Assembly (NCBI GenBank): GCA_027030245.1
Contig: JALVFE010000032.1
Location: forward strand, 1 to 64,000
Source of the DNA: Melioribacteraceae bacterium
GTDB lineage: Bacteria > Bacteroidota > Ignavibacteria > Ignavibacteriales > Melioribacteraceae
DNA: 64,000 bases
Direction of reading: 5' to 3'
The notes under the pieces were generated by a model, which saw only the letters and a list, made by a program, of their open reading frames with translations, made no database searches and was not told where the DNA came from. Below, piece after piece: positions 35,106 through 44,133 of this stretch. The translations under genes and the position numbers were made by a program. Numbering within the stretch: the stretch's first letter is position 1; every line of letters starts with the position of its first letter.

Positions 35106-35369
35106 CTTTCTACTGTTAAAGACGAATGAGAGGGGTAAAATGTTACAAAATTTTTGAGGAAAAATTAATCTTTTTGAAAAGAATATTAATAAGACCTTTT
35201 GTGATATTTTGATTTATTGAGAAAATATATAAATTTTATTACTTTGATATTCAAATATTATTCCGGGTTTTGATGTGAAACCCAGAGTCCAACATTCGCA
35301 TTGTGAAAAAAACTGCACAAAGTTATTCCGGTCTGTTCTGCATGAAGTTTAATAAAAGTAGGTGTTAAA
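35106..35369. other. Divergent spacer between the sigma operon and cas8
   Basis: 264 bases. Besides the ECF-type promoter on the minus strand, it must hold the cas operon promoter, but I could not choose one among several AT-rich candidates. No gene seen. AGGTG just before the cas8 ATG is the ribosome site. Confidence 0.5.
35121..35147 (-). promoter_or_regulatory. Candidate ECF-type autoregulated promoter
   Basis: On the minus strand, TGTAAC (35147-35142) and CGTC (35124-35121) are separated by exactly 17 nt. Several ECF sigma factors use -35 TGNAAC and -10 CGTC/CGAC with N16-17. It lies about 15 bp before the sigma factor start, as expected for self-control. Confidence 0.55.
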
Positions 35370-37532
35370 ATGATTGAAGCAATAAAAGAAATTGGGGAAT
35401 ATGTTCTAAGATATAGTAGTTCAAAAAGAGCAATAGAAAATGAAGATTTTATTAAAGCTATATGTAATGAACTAGATTTAGTTAAGAAAAATAAAGATAA
35501 TACTTATACCCAAAGAGTTATAATTCTAAATTTTAATTTAGAATCAGATGAGATTGAAATTGATTTTGAGCAAATAGATGATTCTACTGCGAAAAAATAC
35601 GTTTGGATTGGTAACACTATACGACTTAAATTGTATTGTGCTTCTACTTCCAATACCATAAATAGATTACTTTCTTCCACAATATATGAGTTGAAAAATG
35701 TTACTTCAAATGATTTAGCTGATGCACTGAATAATGTCTATATAAAATTCTTTAAAAACTTTGAAGTGATTGATAAAAAAAATAAAAAAAGCATTAAAAG
35801 ACTGATTGATTACACAAAATTTAATTTTGATCAAAATGATAATTTACCTGAATTATATGAAAAATTAACTAAAACAAAAATAAAAGAAGAATATGATAAA
35901 ATAGAAAAAGAATATTATAAGGTTTTAAACAAAAATATTCTTGAAAAAACTAAATTAAAAAAAGAAGAAGTTTCAATTTATTCAATCGCAATAAACAAAA
36001 AAATCGTTTCTCAATTTAAAGAATATAAAGATATGCTGGTTAATGAAAAAATTAATGAGCTTTTCTCAACAGGGGGTAGTTATAAAAATAATGTTACAAA
36101 AGATGGGATATGTTCAATTTGTAATAGACGTATAAATGTAACAAGTAATTTTTCTAGTTTTACTTTAAAGTTTTTTATAAATGATAAACTTGGTTTTTCA
36201 GCAAATTTTGATGGTAAGTTTATTAAAAACTTTAATATTTGCCAAAGGTGTTACCAGTATTTAATAGTAGGCGAAAATTTTATACGGAATAATTTAAATA
36301 CTAGTATAGGATTAAAGACATATATAATTCCAAAATTTATTAGTGAAGAAAAAATTGAAATAAACAATTTTGCAAAATATTTACGAAACAAAACATATAG
36401 ATTAACAAATTTAGCAAGCATCAAAGAATTTGAAGGATTAGTAGAAGTATTTAAGCGGTTCGAAGAAGGGATTCAAAATTATCTTATAAATTATTTATTC
36501 TATGTAAAAAGCAAAAGCGAATTTAAGGTATTAAAGCTCATCAAAGATATTCCCCCAACAAGATTGAATTATATTCAAAAAATAGAAGAAGATATTGCAA
36601 ATTTAGTTGATAAGAAATTTAATGCCAATAGTTATTTCAAGGTATCGTTAAACAAGCTTTGGGGAAATATACCCGTAAAGAAAAAAGATAATCATGGATA
36701 TTCTAAATTCCTTGAAATTATTGACAGCATATTTTCTGACATAAACATTGATTATAATTTTTTAATAAATCTGTATGTTGAAACAAATCGAATAATAAAA
36801 TACAATAATGAAAATTATAATATTCAAGTTAATTCTGAATTAAAATTTTATTTTACTGATAAAATTATTCAACAAAATTTTATTTTGTTGTTTTTTAAGA
36901 AATTAGAAATCTTAGGAGGTTTGAATATGAGTGAAAATGGAAACAATACCGAAAATGAAAATTTTCTGCTGCCCAAAGATATTTTGGAGTATTTTACCGA
37001 TTTTGAAATTTATTCGGATAAGCAGAAGCAGGCATTATTTTTAATCGGTTATTTAATTGGTGAAATAGGAAATAAACAATCACCAACGTCCGATACCAAG
37101 AAAAAACCAATATTGAACAAAATAAATTTTCAGGGAATGGATCATAATAAATTAATAAGATTAACAAATGATGTGTTTGAAAAACTTGTTCAAAATAAAA
37201 TTCTAAGTTTTAATGAAAACATTTTTTCAGCAGCAAAACAATTATTGGAAAGTAATGCTCATTGGCAATTATCAAACCAAGAAAATGTATTTTATGTCTT
37301 ATCCGGTTATGCTTACTCAAATTTTATGATAAGTAAAAGAAGTAAAGAGAAATATAATAGCTTGCTTGAAGATGCATTTAAAATAATTGAACAACTTAGA
37401 CAGGAAAGAAAAGATGTAACTGAATTTGAGAATTATTTGGAAAACGCTAAAACATTAGCAGAAAAAAAAGAATTTGGAAAAGCAATTAAAGAATTAGAAA
37501 AAATAAAAAAGGAGAATAAAAATGGAAAATGA
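35370..37532 (+). CDS. cas8b: Type I-B Cascade large subunit Cas8b (TM1802/Csh1 class)
   Basis: 720 residues, AT-rich. A four-cysteine zinc site is visible: GICSICNRRI (about 247-256) and NICQRCYQYL (about 290-299). Long helical C-terminal part. Cas8b recognises the PAM and opens the target with the Cas5-Cas7 complex. Its last ~200 residues can also be translated from an internal start (see the Cas11 entry). The gene overlaps cas7 by 11 bp. Confidence 0.88.
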   Translation: MIEAIKEIGEYVLRYSSSKRAIENEDFIKAICNELDLVKKNKDNTYTQRVIILNFNLESDEIEIDFEQIDDSTAKKYVWIGNTIRLKLYCASTSNTINRLLSSTIYELKNVTSNDLADALNNVYIKFFKNFEVIDKKNKKSIKRLIDYTKFNFDQNDNLPELYEKLTKTKIKEEYDKIEKEYYKVLNKNILEKTKLKKEEVSIYSIAINKKIVSQFKEYKDMLVNEKINELFSTGGSYKNNVTKDGICSICNRRINVTSNFSSFTLKFFINDKLGFSANFDGKFIKNFNICQRCYQYLIVGENFIRNNLNTSIGLKTYIIPKFISEEKIEINNFAKYLRNKTYRLTNLASIKEFEGLVEVFKRFEEGIQNYLINYLFYVKSKSEFKVLKLIKDIPPTRLNYIQKIEEDIANLVDKKFNANSYFKVSLNKLWGNIPVKKKDNHGYSKFLEIIDSIFSDINIDYNFLINLYVETNRIIKYNNENYNIQVNSELKFYFTDKIIQQNFILLFFKKLEILGGLNMSENGNNTENENFLLPKDILEYFTDFEIYSDKQKQALFLIGYLIGEIGNKQSPTSDTKKKPILNKINFQGMDHNKLIRLTNDVFEKLVQNKILSFNENIFSAAKQLLESNAHWQLSNQENVFYVLSGYAYSNFMISKRSKEKYNSLLEDAFKIIEQLRQERKDVTEFENYLENAKTLAEKKEFGKAIKELEKIKKENKNGK
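36914..36920 (+). promoter_or_regulatory. Internal Shine-Dalgarno site inside cas8b
   Basis: AGGAGGT, six bases before an in-frame ATG at 36927. One of the best ribosome sites in the window, in the middle of a gene, which argues for translation restart rather than chance. Confidence 0.8.
36927..37532 (+). CDS. cas11b: Small Cascade subunit Cas11b from internal start in cas8b
   Basis: 201 residues starting MSENGNNTENENFLLPKDIL, codon 520 of cas8b, in the same frame. Largely alpha-helical with helix pattern LLEDAFKIIEQLRQERKDV near the end. In several type I-B, I-C and I-D systems a Cas11 small subunit is made by internal initiation in the large subunit gene (established in the literature); here the ribosome site makes this likely. 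It would line the belly of the Cascade complex with Cas7. Confidence 0.75.
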   Translation: MSENGNNTENENFLLPKDILEYFTDFEIYSDKQKQALFLIGYLIGEIGNKQSPTSDTKKKPILNKINFQGMDHNKLIRLTNDVFEKLVQNKILSFNENIFSAAKQLLESNAHWQLSNQENVFYVLSGYAYSNFMISKRSKEKYNSLLEDAFKIIEQLRQERKDVTEFENYLENAKTLAEKKEFGKAIKELEKIKKENKNGK

Positions 37533-38589
37533 AAATATCAAAACTTCGAATGGGAGAAATGAAACGATTAATAACAGCGAAATACTCTTTATTTATGAGT
37601 GCGTTACTTGTAATCCTAACGGCGATCCCGATGATGAAAACAAACCGAGGATGGATTATAATAGTAACAGAAATCTTGTTTCAGACGTAAGGTTAAAACG
37701 ATATATACGAGATTACTTATCAAATTATGAAGATCAAGAAATTTTCGTTTCAAAAGTAGACGGCGAAACTGTGGACGCGACGAATAGGCTGAAAAAATTA
37801 ATCGAAGCAAACATTGAAGAAATAAAGAGTAATGATAAATTAAAAAATTTGCTAAAGGGTAAAAAACAAGAGCCTGATGAGAAAAAATTAAGTGAACATT
37901 TAGATTGGTTATTATCAAAATTAATTGATGTAAGGATGTTTGGAGCGACAATGCCTATTAAAAGTGGTGATACCAACAAAGGTTCTTCAATCACATTTAC
38001 AGGACCAATTCAATTTAATTGGGGGTATTCTCTAAATAAAATAAATAACGCTATGGAATCTAATACAATAACATCAGCATTTGCGGGGAAAGGCGAAGAA
38101 TACAGCACAATGGGAAAGGATTATCGTTTAGCATATTCATTAATTGCTTTTTACGGAATAATAAGTGGAAAGAGAGCTGATGAACAATCAAAATTAAGTC
38201 CAGAAGATATTAAGTTATTCGACAAAGCAGTGGTAAAGGCAATTCCAATGGAAGCAACCACAAGAAGCAAAATCGGTCAAACGCCTTTATTTTATTTAAG
38301 AGTTGAATATAAGGGAAATGATTTTTTTACCGGTGATTTTCGAAAGTATATTAAAATAACCGACAAAGAAGAGAAGGAAATGAATTTTGATGATACAGTT
38401 ATATTGCGTTCGACTAACGATTTTAAGTTGGATTTATCAAAATTAAAGGAAAAAATAAGACTTGAAAAAGTTAAAAGTATAATCTTTTGGAAAAATGAAG
38501 ATTTGGAATTATTAGGTTGGGATTTTAACAATAATAACTCTTCTGAAATAATTGAATTTAATCCAGAAGATTCAAAAAGAGAGAAATAA
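37522..38589 (+). CDS. cas7: Cas7 backbone subunit (Csh2 class)
   Basis: 355 residues. Begins ILFIYECVTCNPNGDPDD (about 21-38) with RNLVSDVRLKRYIRDYL, the Csh2/Cst2-like opening (NSNGDPD-type). Further on GATMPIKSG and ITFTGPIQFNWGYSLN. It binds the crRNA in multiple copies. Ribosome site AGGAG before its ATG, inside the end of cas8b. Confidence 0.93.
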   Translation: MENENIKTSNGRNETINNSEILFIYECVTCNPNGDPDDENKPRMDYNSNRNLVSDVRLKRYIRDYLSNYEDQEIFVSKVDGETVDATNRLKKLIEANIEEIKSNDKLKNLLKGKKQEPDEKKLSEHLDWLLSKLIDVRMFGATMPIKSGDTNKGSSITFTGPIQFNWGYSLNKINNAMESNTITSAFAGKGEEYSTMGKDYRLAYSLIAFYGIISGKRADEQSKLSPEDIKLFDKAVVKAIPMEATTRSKIGQTPLFYLRVEYKGNDFFTGDFRKYIKITDKEEKEMNFDDTVILRSTNDFKLDLSKLKEKIRLEKVKSIIFWKNEDLELLGWDFNNNNSSEIIEFNPEDSKREK

Positions 38590-38591
38590 CA

Positions 38592-39383
38592 ATGAATGAT
38601 GGGTTAAATTCTACTGCAAAAATATTAATCTTTGATATCAAAGGGCAAATGGCTCATTTTAGAAAATTTTACACAAACTCATCTTCACTAAGCTATTTAT
38701 TTCCACCCAGAACGGTATTAGCAGGAATAATTGCTGGGATTTTAGGTTTGCCAAGCGAACGCTTTTCAAAAGATAAAACTCAAATTTATTATGAATTACT
38801 AAACAAAAACAATTGTTTTATTGGTTTAAGATTAAAAAGTAACATAAGAAAGATAATCCAGACTGTAAATTATTCATTTACTAAGACACAAAATAACCAG
38901 ATACTATTTGGTAAACCAACACAAATTCCATTAGAAATTTTATTAGATAAAAAATTTGGAAATGAAATTACGTATAGAATTTATTTTTCACATAAAGATG
39001 AAAAAATATACCAAGACTTTAAAGAACTAATCAAAAAAGATACATTTGTATACCCACCTTATTTAGGTATTTCGGAATTTCTTGCAACAACAAAATTTAT
39101 AAACGAAACAGAAGTTACAGTAAAAGAAACTGCAAATGATATTGAAATTTCGTCTGTCTGTAAGTTAAAAGATATCAAGTTAAATTTTGATAAACCCGGT
39201 TTTCAATACCTGGTTGAAAAAATGCCAACGGGGTTTTTAAATGATAGAACCCCACTTGAAACAGAAGATTATGTCGTTGAAGTAAATAAAAGAATTATTC
39301 AGGGAATACCCAAAAACAAGTATTATTCCGTTTCCTACAAAGAAAAAGGGAAGCAAATAAATGAAAATATTCTTTTTATTTAG
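38592..39383 (+). CDS. cas5: Cas5 subunit (type I-B)
   Basis: 263 residues. N-terminal KILIFDIKGQMAHFRKFYTN and YLFPPRTVLAGIIAGILGLP are the usual Cas5 signatures. The protein caps the 5' handle of the crRNA in Cascade. No strong ribosome site; the ATG is 2 bp after the cas7 stop. Confidence 0.93.
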   Translation: MNDGLNSTAKILIFDIKGQMAHFRKFYTNSSSLSYLFPPRTVLAGIIAGILGLPSERFSKDKTQIYYELLNKNNCFIGLRLKSNIRKIIQTVNYSFTKTQNNQILFGKPTQIPLEILLDKKFGNEITYRIYFSHKDEKIYQDFKELIKKDTFVYPPYLGISEFLATTKFINETEVTVKETANDIEISSVCKLKDIKLNFDKPGFQYLVEKMPTGFLNDRTPLETEDYVVEVNKRIIQGIPKNKYYSVSYKEKGKQINENILFI

Positions 39384-39391
39384 TATTTATT

Positions 39392-41887
39392 ATGGAATAT
39401 TATTCACACATAAAACCCAAAAGATATTTATTAATAGAACATTTGTTTGCCGTAGCAAAACGGAGTAAAGTAATTGTCGAGAGCAAAAGTTTTGATTTTA
39501 TTGATAAAAATGTTTTAGCAAACATTTCTTTTTTGATAGGTATTTCGCACGACTTTGGAAAATACACTACTTTTTTTCAAAATAAATTGAATGGATTTTT
39601 AATTGAAGATAGATATTTGGCAAACCACAGTTTCATTTCTGCACTTTTTGGTTTCGAATTAATCAAAGAATATCTGTCGAATATAAATAAAATTAAATTA
39701 CCGCAATTTAAAACAATCCCGCTAATTACTTATTTTGTTATTAAACATCATCATGGGAATTTAAATAACATTGATGATGATGTGAATCCCGCTAGAATTT
39801 TTGAAAGCTTTAAAAGAGTAAACAAGCAAATTCAAGATATATTTGAAAATAAGAATAAAATATTTTCGGATTTCAAAACTTATCCGGAAATTGATTTTGG
39901 TCTCGTAAACGCTGCTTTCAACAATTTAAATAAATATAATATTAAAATTGAACATTCAGATGAAATTCCAAATTTAATTATAGAATTAGATAAAGCTTCG
40001 TATCAATTAAATTTGGAAAACACAAATACGAAAATCTACTTTATAACACAATTTCTATATTCAATATTAATTGATTCGGATAAAAAACATGCTGGTAACG
40101 TTAGAGAAATTAAAAGAAAAAATTTACCTGACAATTTGGTAGATATTCATTTGAATTCATCGGATTTTAAGAAAAAAAATAAAAGTAATCTTAATAAAAT
40201 AAGAAAGGCAATATATAATTCGGTAACAACAAATATTATAAAAGATGAAAATCTCAATCAGAAAATATTCACTATTACGGCTCCAACGGGCACGGGTAAA
40301 ACTTTAACATCTTTTTCAGCAGCATTGAAATTACGTAATAAATTGGCAAAGTGTCTTCATACTGAAAATGAATTCAGAATAATTTATGCGTTACCTTTTA
40401 CAAGCATAATAGATCAAAGTTATACGGTATTTGATGATGTATTAAACCATTTGGAAAATTTTAAAGGAAATGAAAATGAATTTTTATTAAAACATCATCA
40501 TTTATCAGAGGTTATTTACAAGTCTAATGAATCAAACAAAGAAATAGAAGTTGACGAAAGTCTGGCGTTAATAGAATCATGGGAATCAGAAATTATTGTA
40601 ACAACTTTTATACAGTTTTTTTACGCTGTTATCGGCTACAAAAATCGAAGTCTAAAAAAGTTTCACAACATTGTAAATTCTATTATTATTTTGGATGAAG
40701 TTCAAAACATTCCAATTAAATACTGGAAATTATTAAATGTTGTGCTTCATGATTTTGCCGAATACTTTAATTCAAGGATTATATTAATGACGGCAACAAA
40801 ACCACTTATTTTTTCAAAAAATGAATTCATTGAATTAGTTGATGATTATGAAAAGTATTTTAAACTTGACGAACTTAACAGAGTTTCGCTAAATATCGAT
40901 TTTAATAAACAAACCATAGAGGAATTTGCAGATAAAATAAACTTTCAAAATTATGATTCATATTTATTTGTTTTTAATACAATTGGTTCTGCTGAAGCAT
41001 TTTACCAATTATTAAATAGAAAAATAAAAAACAAAAAAACTGAAATAATATTTTTATCGACAAATATTGTTCCCAAAGAGAGAAATGCAAGAATTGGCAA
41101 AATAAAAAGTATTTTAGAAGAAATTAGAAAAGATAAAAGTAATTTTAATAAGTTAATTGTTGTATCAACTCAATTGATTGAAGCCGGAGTAGATATTGAT
41201 TGTGATGTGGTTTATCGAGACAGAGGACCATTAGATTCTGTAATTCAGGTTGCCGGGAGATGCAACAGAAATAAAAGATATGAAATATCAAAAGTTAATC
41301 TTATTGCTTTAGTAAATGAAAGGGATAAGTATTTTTCAAATTATATTTATGACCCTGAATTATTATTTGTATTAAATAAAATACTCGAAGGCAAAAATGA
41401 AATTCAGGAAAAAGAATTTTTAAATATTATTAACAATTATTTCACTTTGGTAAGACAAAAAGTAGCACAAGAAGAAAATATTATTGGTTCAATTATTAGG
41501 CTTAATTTTGATAAACATAACGGAGGGCGTGAATTAAATACAATATCGAGTTTTAGATTAATAACAAAAGATTATCCTACAATTGACATATTTATTGAGC
41601 TTGACGATGGTAATGCAGAAAAAATTTGGTCAAAGTATGAGGCAATAAGTGAAAATAAGAACCTTACCGGGCTTGAAAAAAGAAATGAATTTTTAAAAAT
41701 CAGAAAAGAGTTTAACGACTATATTATTTCCATACCGGAAAGAACCGCACCTCCCGGTTTTGAAAAAGGAATCATAAATTATGTATCCCTTCAAGAAGTT
41801 AAAAAAGAAATTTATTATTTACATGAAACTGGTTTTAAAAGAAATAATGCCGGAAGTGGAGTTTTAGATCCAGCGCAAGGTGACTAA
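39392..41887 (+). CDS. cas3: Cas3 helicase-nuclease
   Basis: 831 residues. HD nuclease first: H17, H53-D54 in ISHDFGKYT, and FVIKHHHGNL about 110-120. Helicase: TAPTGTGKTLTS (about 296-307), IILDEVQNIP (about 433), MTATKP, and QVAGRCNRN (about 618). HD and helicase are in one polypeptide. It shreds DNA recruited by Cascade. Strongly AT-rich, like cas8-7-5. Its stop overlaps the cas6 start by 1 base. Confidence 0.95.
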   Translation: MEYYSHIKPKRYLLIEHLFAVAKRSKVIVESKSFDFIDKNVLANISFLIGISHDFGKYTTFFQNKLNGFLIEDRYLANHSFISALFGFELIKEYLSNINKIKLPQFKTIPLITYFVIKHHHGNLNNIDDDVNPARIFESFKRVNKQIQDIFENKNKIFSDFKTYPEIDFGLVNAAFNNLNKYNIKIEHSDEIPNLIIELDKASYQLNLENTNTKIYFITQFLYSILIDSDKKHAGNVREIKRKNLPDNLVDIHLNSSDFKKKNKSNLNKIRKAIYNSVTTNIIKDENLNQKIFTITAPTGTGKTLTSFSAALKLRNKLAKCLHTENEFRIIYALPFTSIIDQSYTVFDDVLNHLENFKGNENEFLLKHHHLSEVIYKSNESNKEIEVDESLALIESWESEIIVTTFIQFFYAVIGYKNRSLKKFHNIVNSIIILDEVQNIPIKYWKLLNVVLHDFAEYFNSRIILMTATKPLIFSKNEFIELVDDYEKYFKLDELNRVSLNIDFNKQTIEEFADKINFQNYDSYLFVFNTIGSAEAFYQLLNRKIKNKKTEIIFLSTNIVPKERNARIGKIKSILEEIRKDKSNFNKLIVVSTQLIEAGVDIDCDVVYRDRGPLDSVIQVAGRCNRNKRYEISKVNLIALVNERDKYFSNYIYDPELLFVLNKILEGKNEIQEKEFLNIINNYFTLVRQKVAQEENIIGSIIRLNFDKHNGGRELNTISSFRLITKDYPTIDIFIELDDGNAEKIWSKYEAISENKNLTGLEKRNEFLKIRKEFNDYIISIPERTAPPGFEKGIINYVSLQEVKKEIYYLHETGFKRNNAGSGVLDPAQGD

Positions 41888-42555
41888 TGCAAATCCCAAT
41901 TTCTTACATATCTTTCCCAGAAATAAGCTTGCATCCGCATTACGGGCATAAACTACGGGGTTACATTGGCAATTTATTTAAAGAAAAATCCCCGCTTCTT
42001 CATAACCATCTCGAAAATGGCAATTTGCGTTACTCCTATCCTTTGGTGCAATATAAAATTGTTAAGGGTATTCCAATGCTCATCGGATTATCCGAAGGAG
42101 CTGAACTTTTAATTGAATTATTTCTCCGAATAAATGAGCTTGACCTGAACGACAAAAAAATTCGTATCTATTCAAAGAATATAAAAAATGAGGTTTATAC
42201 TCCAGGCCTTTCCGATTCACTCATCGAATATAAATTTTTACTTCCATGGATGGCTTTAAATCAAAATAATCACAAAAAGTATATGAATCTTTTACCTGGC
42301 GCAGAACGCACCGGATTTCTTAATAAAATTCTGATAGGAAACATTTTAAGCTTTTATAAAGGAATAAATTTTACTGTAACTGAAAAAATATATGCCACGG
42401 TAAGTGTGGAGGAGAAAATCTCTGCTTTTAAGAATAATAAAATGACAGTGCTTACAGGAGGGTTTTTAACAAACGCAATACTACCGGATTTTATCGGTAT
42501 TGGTAAATCTGTTGCGAGGGGGTATGGTACAATCAAGAAAAACGACTTACCCTAA
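41887..42555 (+). CDS. cas6: Cas6 crRNA-processing endonuclease
   Basis: 222 residues. C-terminal glycine-rich loop FIGIGKSVARGYGTIK is the Cas6 family hallmark, and an N-terminal ISYISFPEISLHPHYGHKLRGYIG shows the RAMP-like beginning (possible catalytic His in HPHYGH). It cuts the repeat to release crRNA, probably leaving the ATTGAAAC handle. Codon use is less AT-rich than in cas8-7-5-3. Then comes a repeat-filled gap of 100 bp. Confidence 0.85.
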   Translation: MQIPISYISFPEISLHPHYGHKLRGYIGNLFKEKSPLLHNHLENGNLRYSYPLVQYKIVKGIPMLIGLSEGAELLIELFLRINELDLNDKKIRIYSKNIKNEVYTPGLSDSLIEYKFLLPWMALNQNNHKKYMNLLPGAERTGFLNKILIGNILSFYKGINFTVTEKIYATVSVEEKISAFKNNKMTVLTGGFLTNAILPDFIGIGKSVARGYGTIKKNDLP

Positions 42556-42556
42556 A

Positions 42557-42645
42557 TCCCTCTCTAACCAGAGAGGGACTTTACCCGAAGGGATGCCTTT
42601 GGCATAAACTCCCTTCTCTTTTAAGAGAAGGGCGGGGGGATGAGT
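42557..42645. repeat. Left hairpin bracket of the DUF559 gene
   Basis: Three hairpins between cas6 and the DUF559 start: TCCCTCTC (42557-42564) / GAGAGGGA (42571-42578), ATGCC / GGCAT around 42593-42605, and CCCTTCTCTT (42611-42620) / AAGAGAAGGG (42623-42632) followed by GGATGAGT (42638-42645). The last one matches the right bracket at 43038-43075 in the same orientation. Confidence 0.8.
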
Positions 42646-42655
42646 CAGGAGAGCT

Positions 42656-43072
42656 ATGAGTTTATCAAACAACAAAGAAATAAGAATAATTGCAAAAACA
42701 CGCTGCCGGGAACTTCGAAAAAATCAAACAAATGCAGAAAAAATATTTTGGGAAAATGTGCGGAATAGAAAATTTATGGGATTAAAAATAAACCGGCAGT
42801 TCCCAATATTCTATGACCTGCAAGGCACAGAAACATTTTATATTGCCGATTTTTATTGTCACGAGAAGAAATTAATAATTGAAATAGACGGAAAAATTCA
42901 CGAAAAACAACATGATCAAGATGCACAAAGAACATTTATATTAAATTTATTGGGATTTAAAGTAATAAGATTCAAAAATGATGAAGTTGAGCATGACATA
43001 ACGGAAGTATTAAATAAGATTAAATCAATTTTAAATTCCCCTTCTCTTGGAAGAGAAGGGGTTAGAGGATGA
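42656..43072 (+). CDS. DUF559 (VSR-like) endonuclease-domain protein inside the cas operon
   Basis: 138 residues. NQTNAEKIFWENVRNRKFM, FPIFYDLQGTE, ADFYCHEKKLIIEIDGKIHE, then LGFKVIRFKNDEV make a DUF559 domain, a Vsr/PD-(D/E)xK-like fold with D and E-x-D residues. The last 11 residues (SPSLGREGVRG, 128-138) and the stop codon are encoded by the right hairpin repeat. The family is found widely in intergenic-repeat contexts and its function is not clear. It separates cas6 from cas1, so it is not part of any standard I-B set. Role in CRISPR immunity is not shown; a passenger is the simpler view. Confidence 0.88.
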   Translation: MSLSNNKEIRIIAKTRCRELRKNQTNAEKIFWENVRNRKFMGLKINRQFPIFYDLQGTETFYIADFYCHEKKLIIEIDGKIHEKQHDQDAQRTFILNLLGFKVIRFKNDEVEHDITEVLNKIKSILNSPSLGREGVRG

Positions 43073-43075
43073 GTT
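43038..43075. repeat. Right hairpin bracket of the DUF559 gene
   Basis: CCCCTTCTCTT (43038-43048) pairs with AAGAGAAGGGG (43051-43061), followed by TTAGAGGATGAGTT. Same stem and GGATGAGT tail, same orientation, as 42611-42645; it overlaps the end of the DUF559 reading frame. Confidence 0.85.
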
Positions 43076-43095
43076 CGAAAGAGGGGGAATATTAA

Positions 43096-44133
43096 ATGAT
43101 ATTATTTATAGACACATACGGAGCTTTCTTACACGTAGCGGACAACATGTTTGAAGTCCGGCTAAAAAAAGGTGAAGAGACAATCAAGAGAAAAATAGCG
43201 CCGGCAAAAATCAAATCGATATTACTATCGAAAGGAATTTCACTAAGTACCGATGCAATAAATTTAGCACTTACGTACAACATCGACATTCTTTTTCTGG
43301 AATTTGACGGCACACCGTACGGCAGGGTTTGGTACAGTAAACTGGGGAGCACAACAAAAATAAGAAAACAACAGCTGGTTGCAAGCATTACGGAAGAAGG
43401 GCTGAACTTTACAAAAGAGTGGATAATAGGAAAATTGAGTAATCAAGTTGAATTTTTGAAGAGATTAAAAAAGCACCGCTCCGAAAAAGCCGTAATGTTT
43501 GTTAACGTAATTAATAAAATAGAAACGCGGATAAAAGCAATAAGCGAATTAACCGGTAAACGGACTGAAGATGTTGCGGAAAGCATTCGTGGATATGAAG
43601 GAGCAGCCGGAAGAGAATATTTTAGTCTGCTTGGAAAAATACTTCCCCAAGAATACAGATTCGAAACGCGTAGTTACAGACCGGCACGTGATCAGTTTAA
43701 TGCTTTTCTCAATTATGCGTATGGCGTGCTTTATTCCCATGTTGAAAAAGCCTTGATTATTGCCGGTATTGATCCTTTTGTCGGATTTCTGCACCGGGAC
43801 GATTATAATCAAAAATCTATGGTGTTCGATTTTATTGAACCTTACAGAATTTATGCCGAGGAAGTAGTATTCAAATTATTTTCCGCAAAAAAAGTGAATA
43901 AAAAACACACCGATAAAATTACCGGTGGTGTTTCGTTAAATAAAGAAGGTAAATTACTGTTGATGGATTCGTTTAATAAATTTTTGGAAGATGAAAAAAT
44001 TATATTTAAAAACAAAAAGCAAGCAAGACAAAACATAATAAGACTTCAAGCACACGCGTTTGCTTCCCGTTTACTAAAAACAAAATTCAATATGCAGGAG
44101 GTGGAGTATTATGATTTGTTGGGTGATGTATGA
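43096..44133 (+). CDS. cas1: Cas1 spacer-acquisition integrase
   Basis: 345 residues. Catalytic residues visible: E168 in GYEGAAGREYF, H233 in GFLHRDDYNQK and E248 in FDFIEPYRIYAEEV. N-terminal beta domain MILFIDTYGAFLHV. GAGGGGG is the ribosome site. Cas1 with Cas2 inserts new spacers next to the leader. Overlaps cas2 by 23 bp. Confidence 0.97.
   Translation: MILFIDTYGAFLHVADNMFEVRLKKGEETIKRKIAPAKIKSILLSKGISLSTDAINLALTYNIDILFLEFDGTPYGRVWYSKLGSTTKIRKQQLVASITEEGLNFTKEWIIGKLSNQVEFLKRLKKHRSEKAVMFVNVINKIETRIKAISELTGKRTEDVAESIRGYEGAAGREYFSLLGKILPQEYRFETRSYRPARDQFNAFLNYAYGVLYSHVEKALIIAGIDPFVGFLHRDDYNQKSMVFDFIEPYRIYAEEVVFKLFSAKKVNKKHTDKITGGVSLNKEGKLLLMDSFNKFLEDEKIIFKNKKQARQNIIRLQAHAFASRLLKTKFNMQEVEYYDLLGDV

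Noticed and set aside
37616-37994. Minus-strand frames opposite cas7
   Set aside because: They are shadows of the real gene with low-complexity text and no ribosome site.
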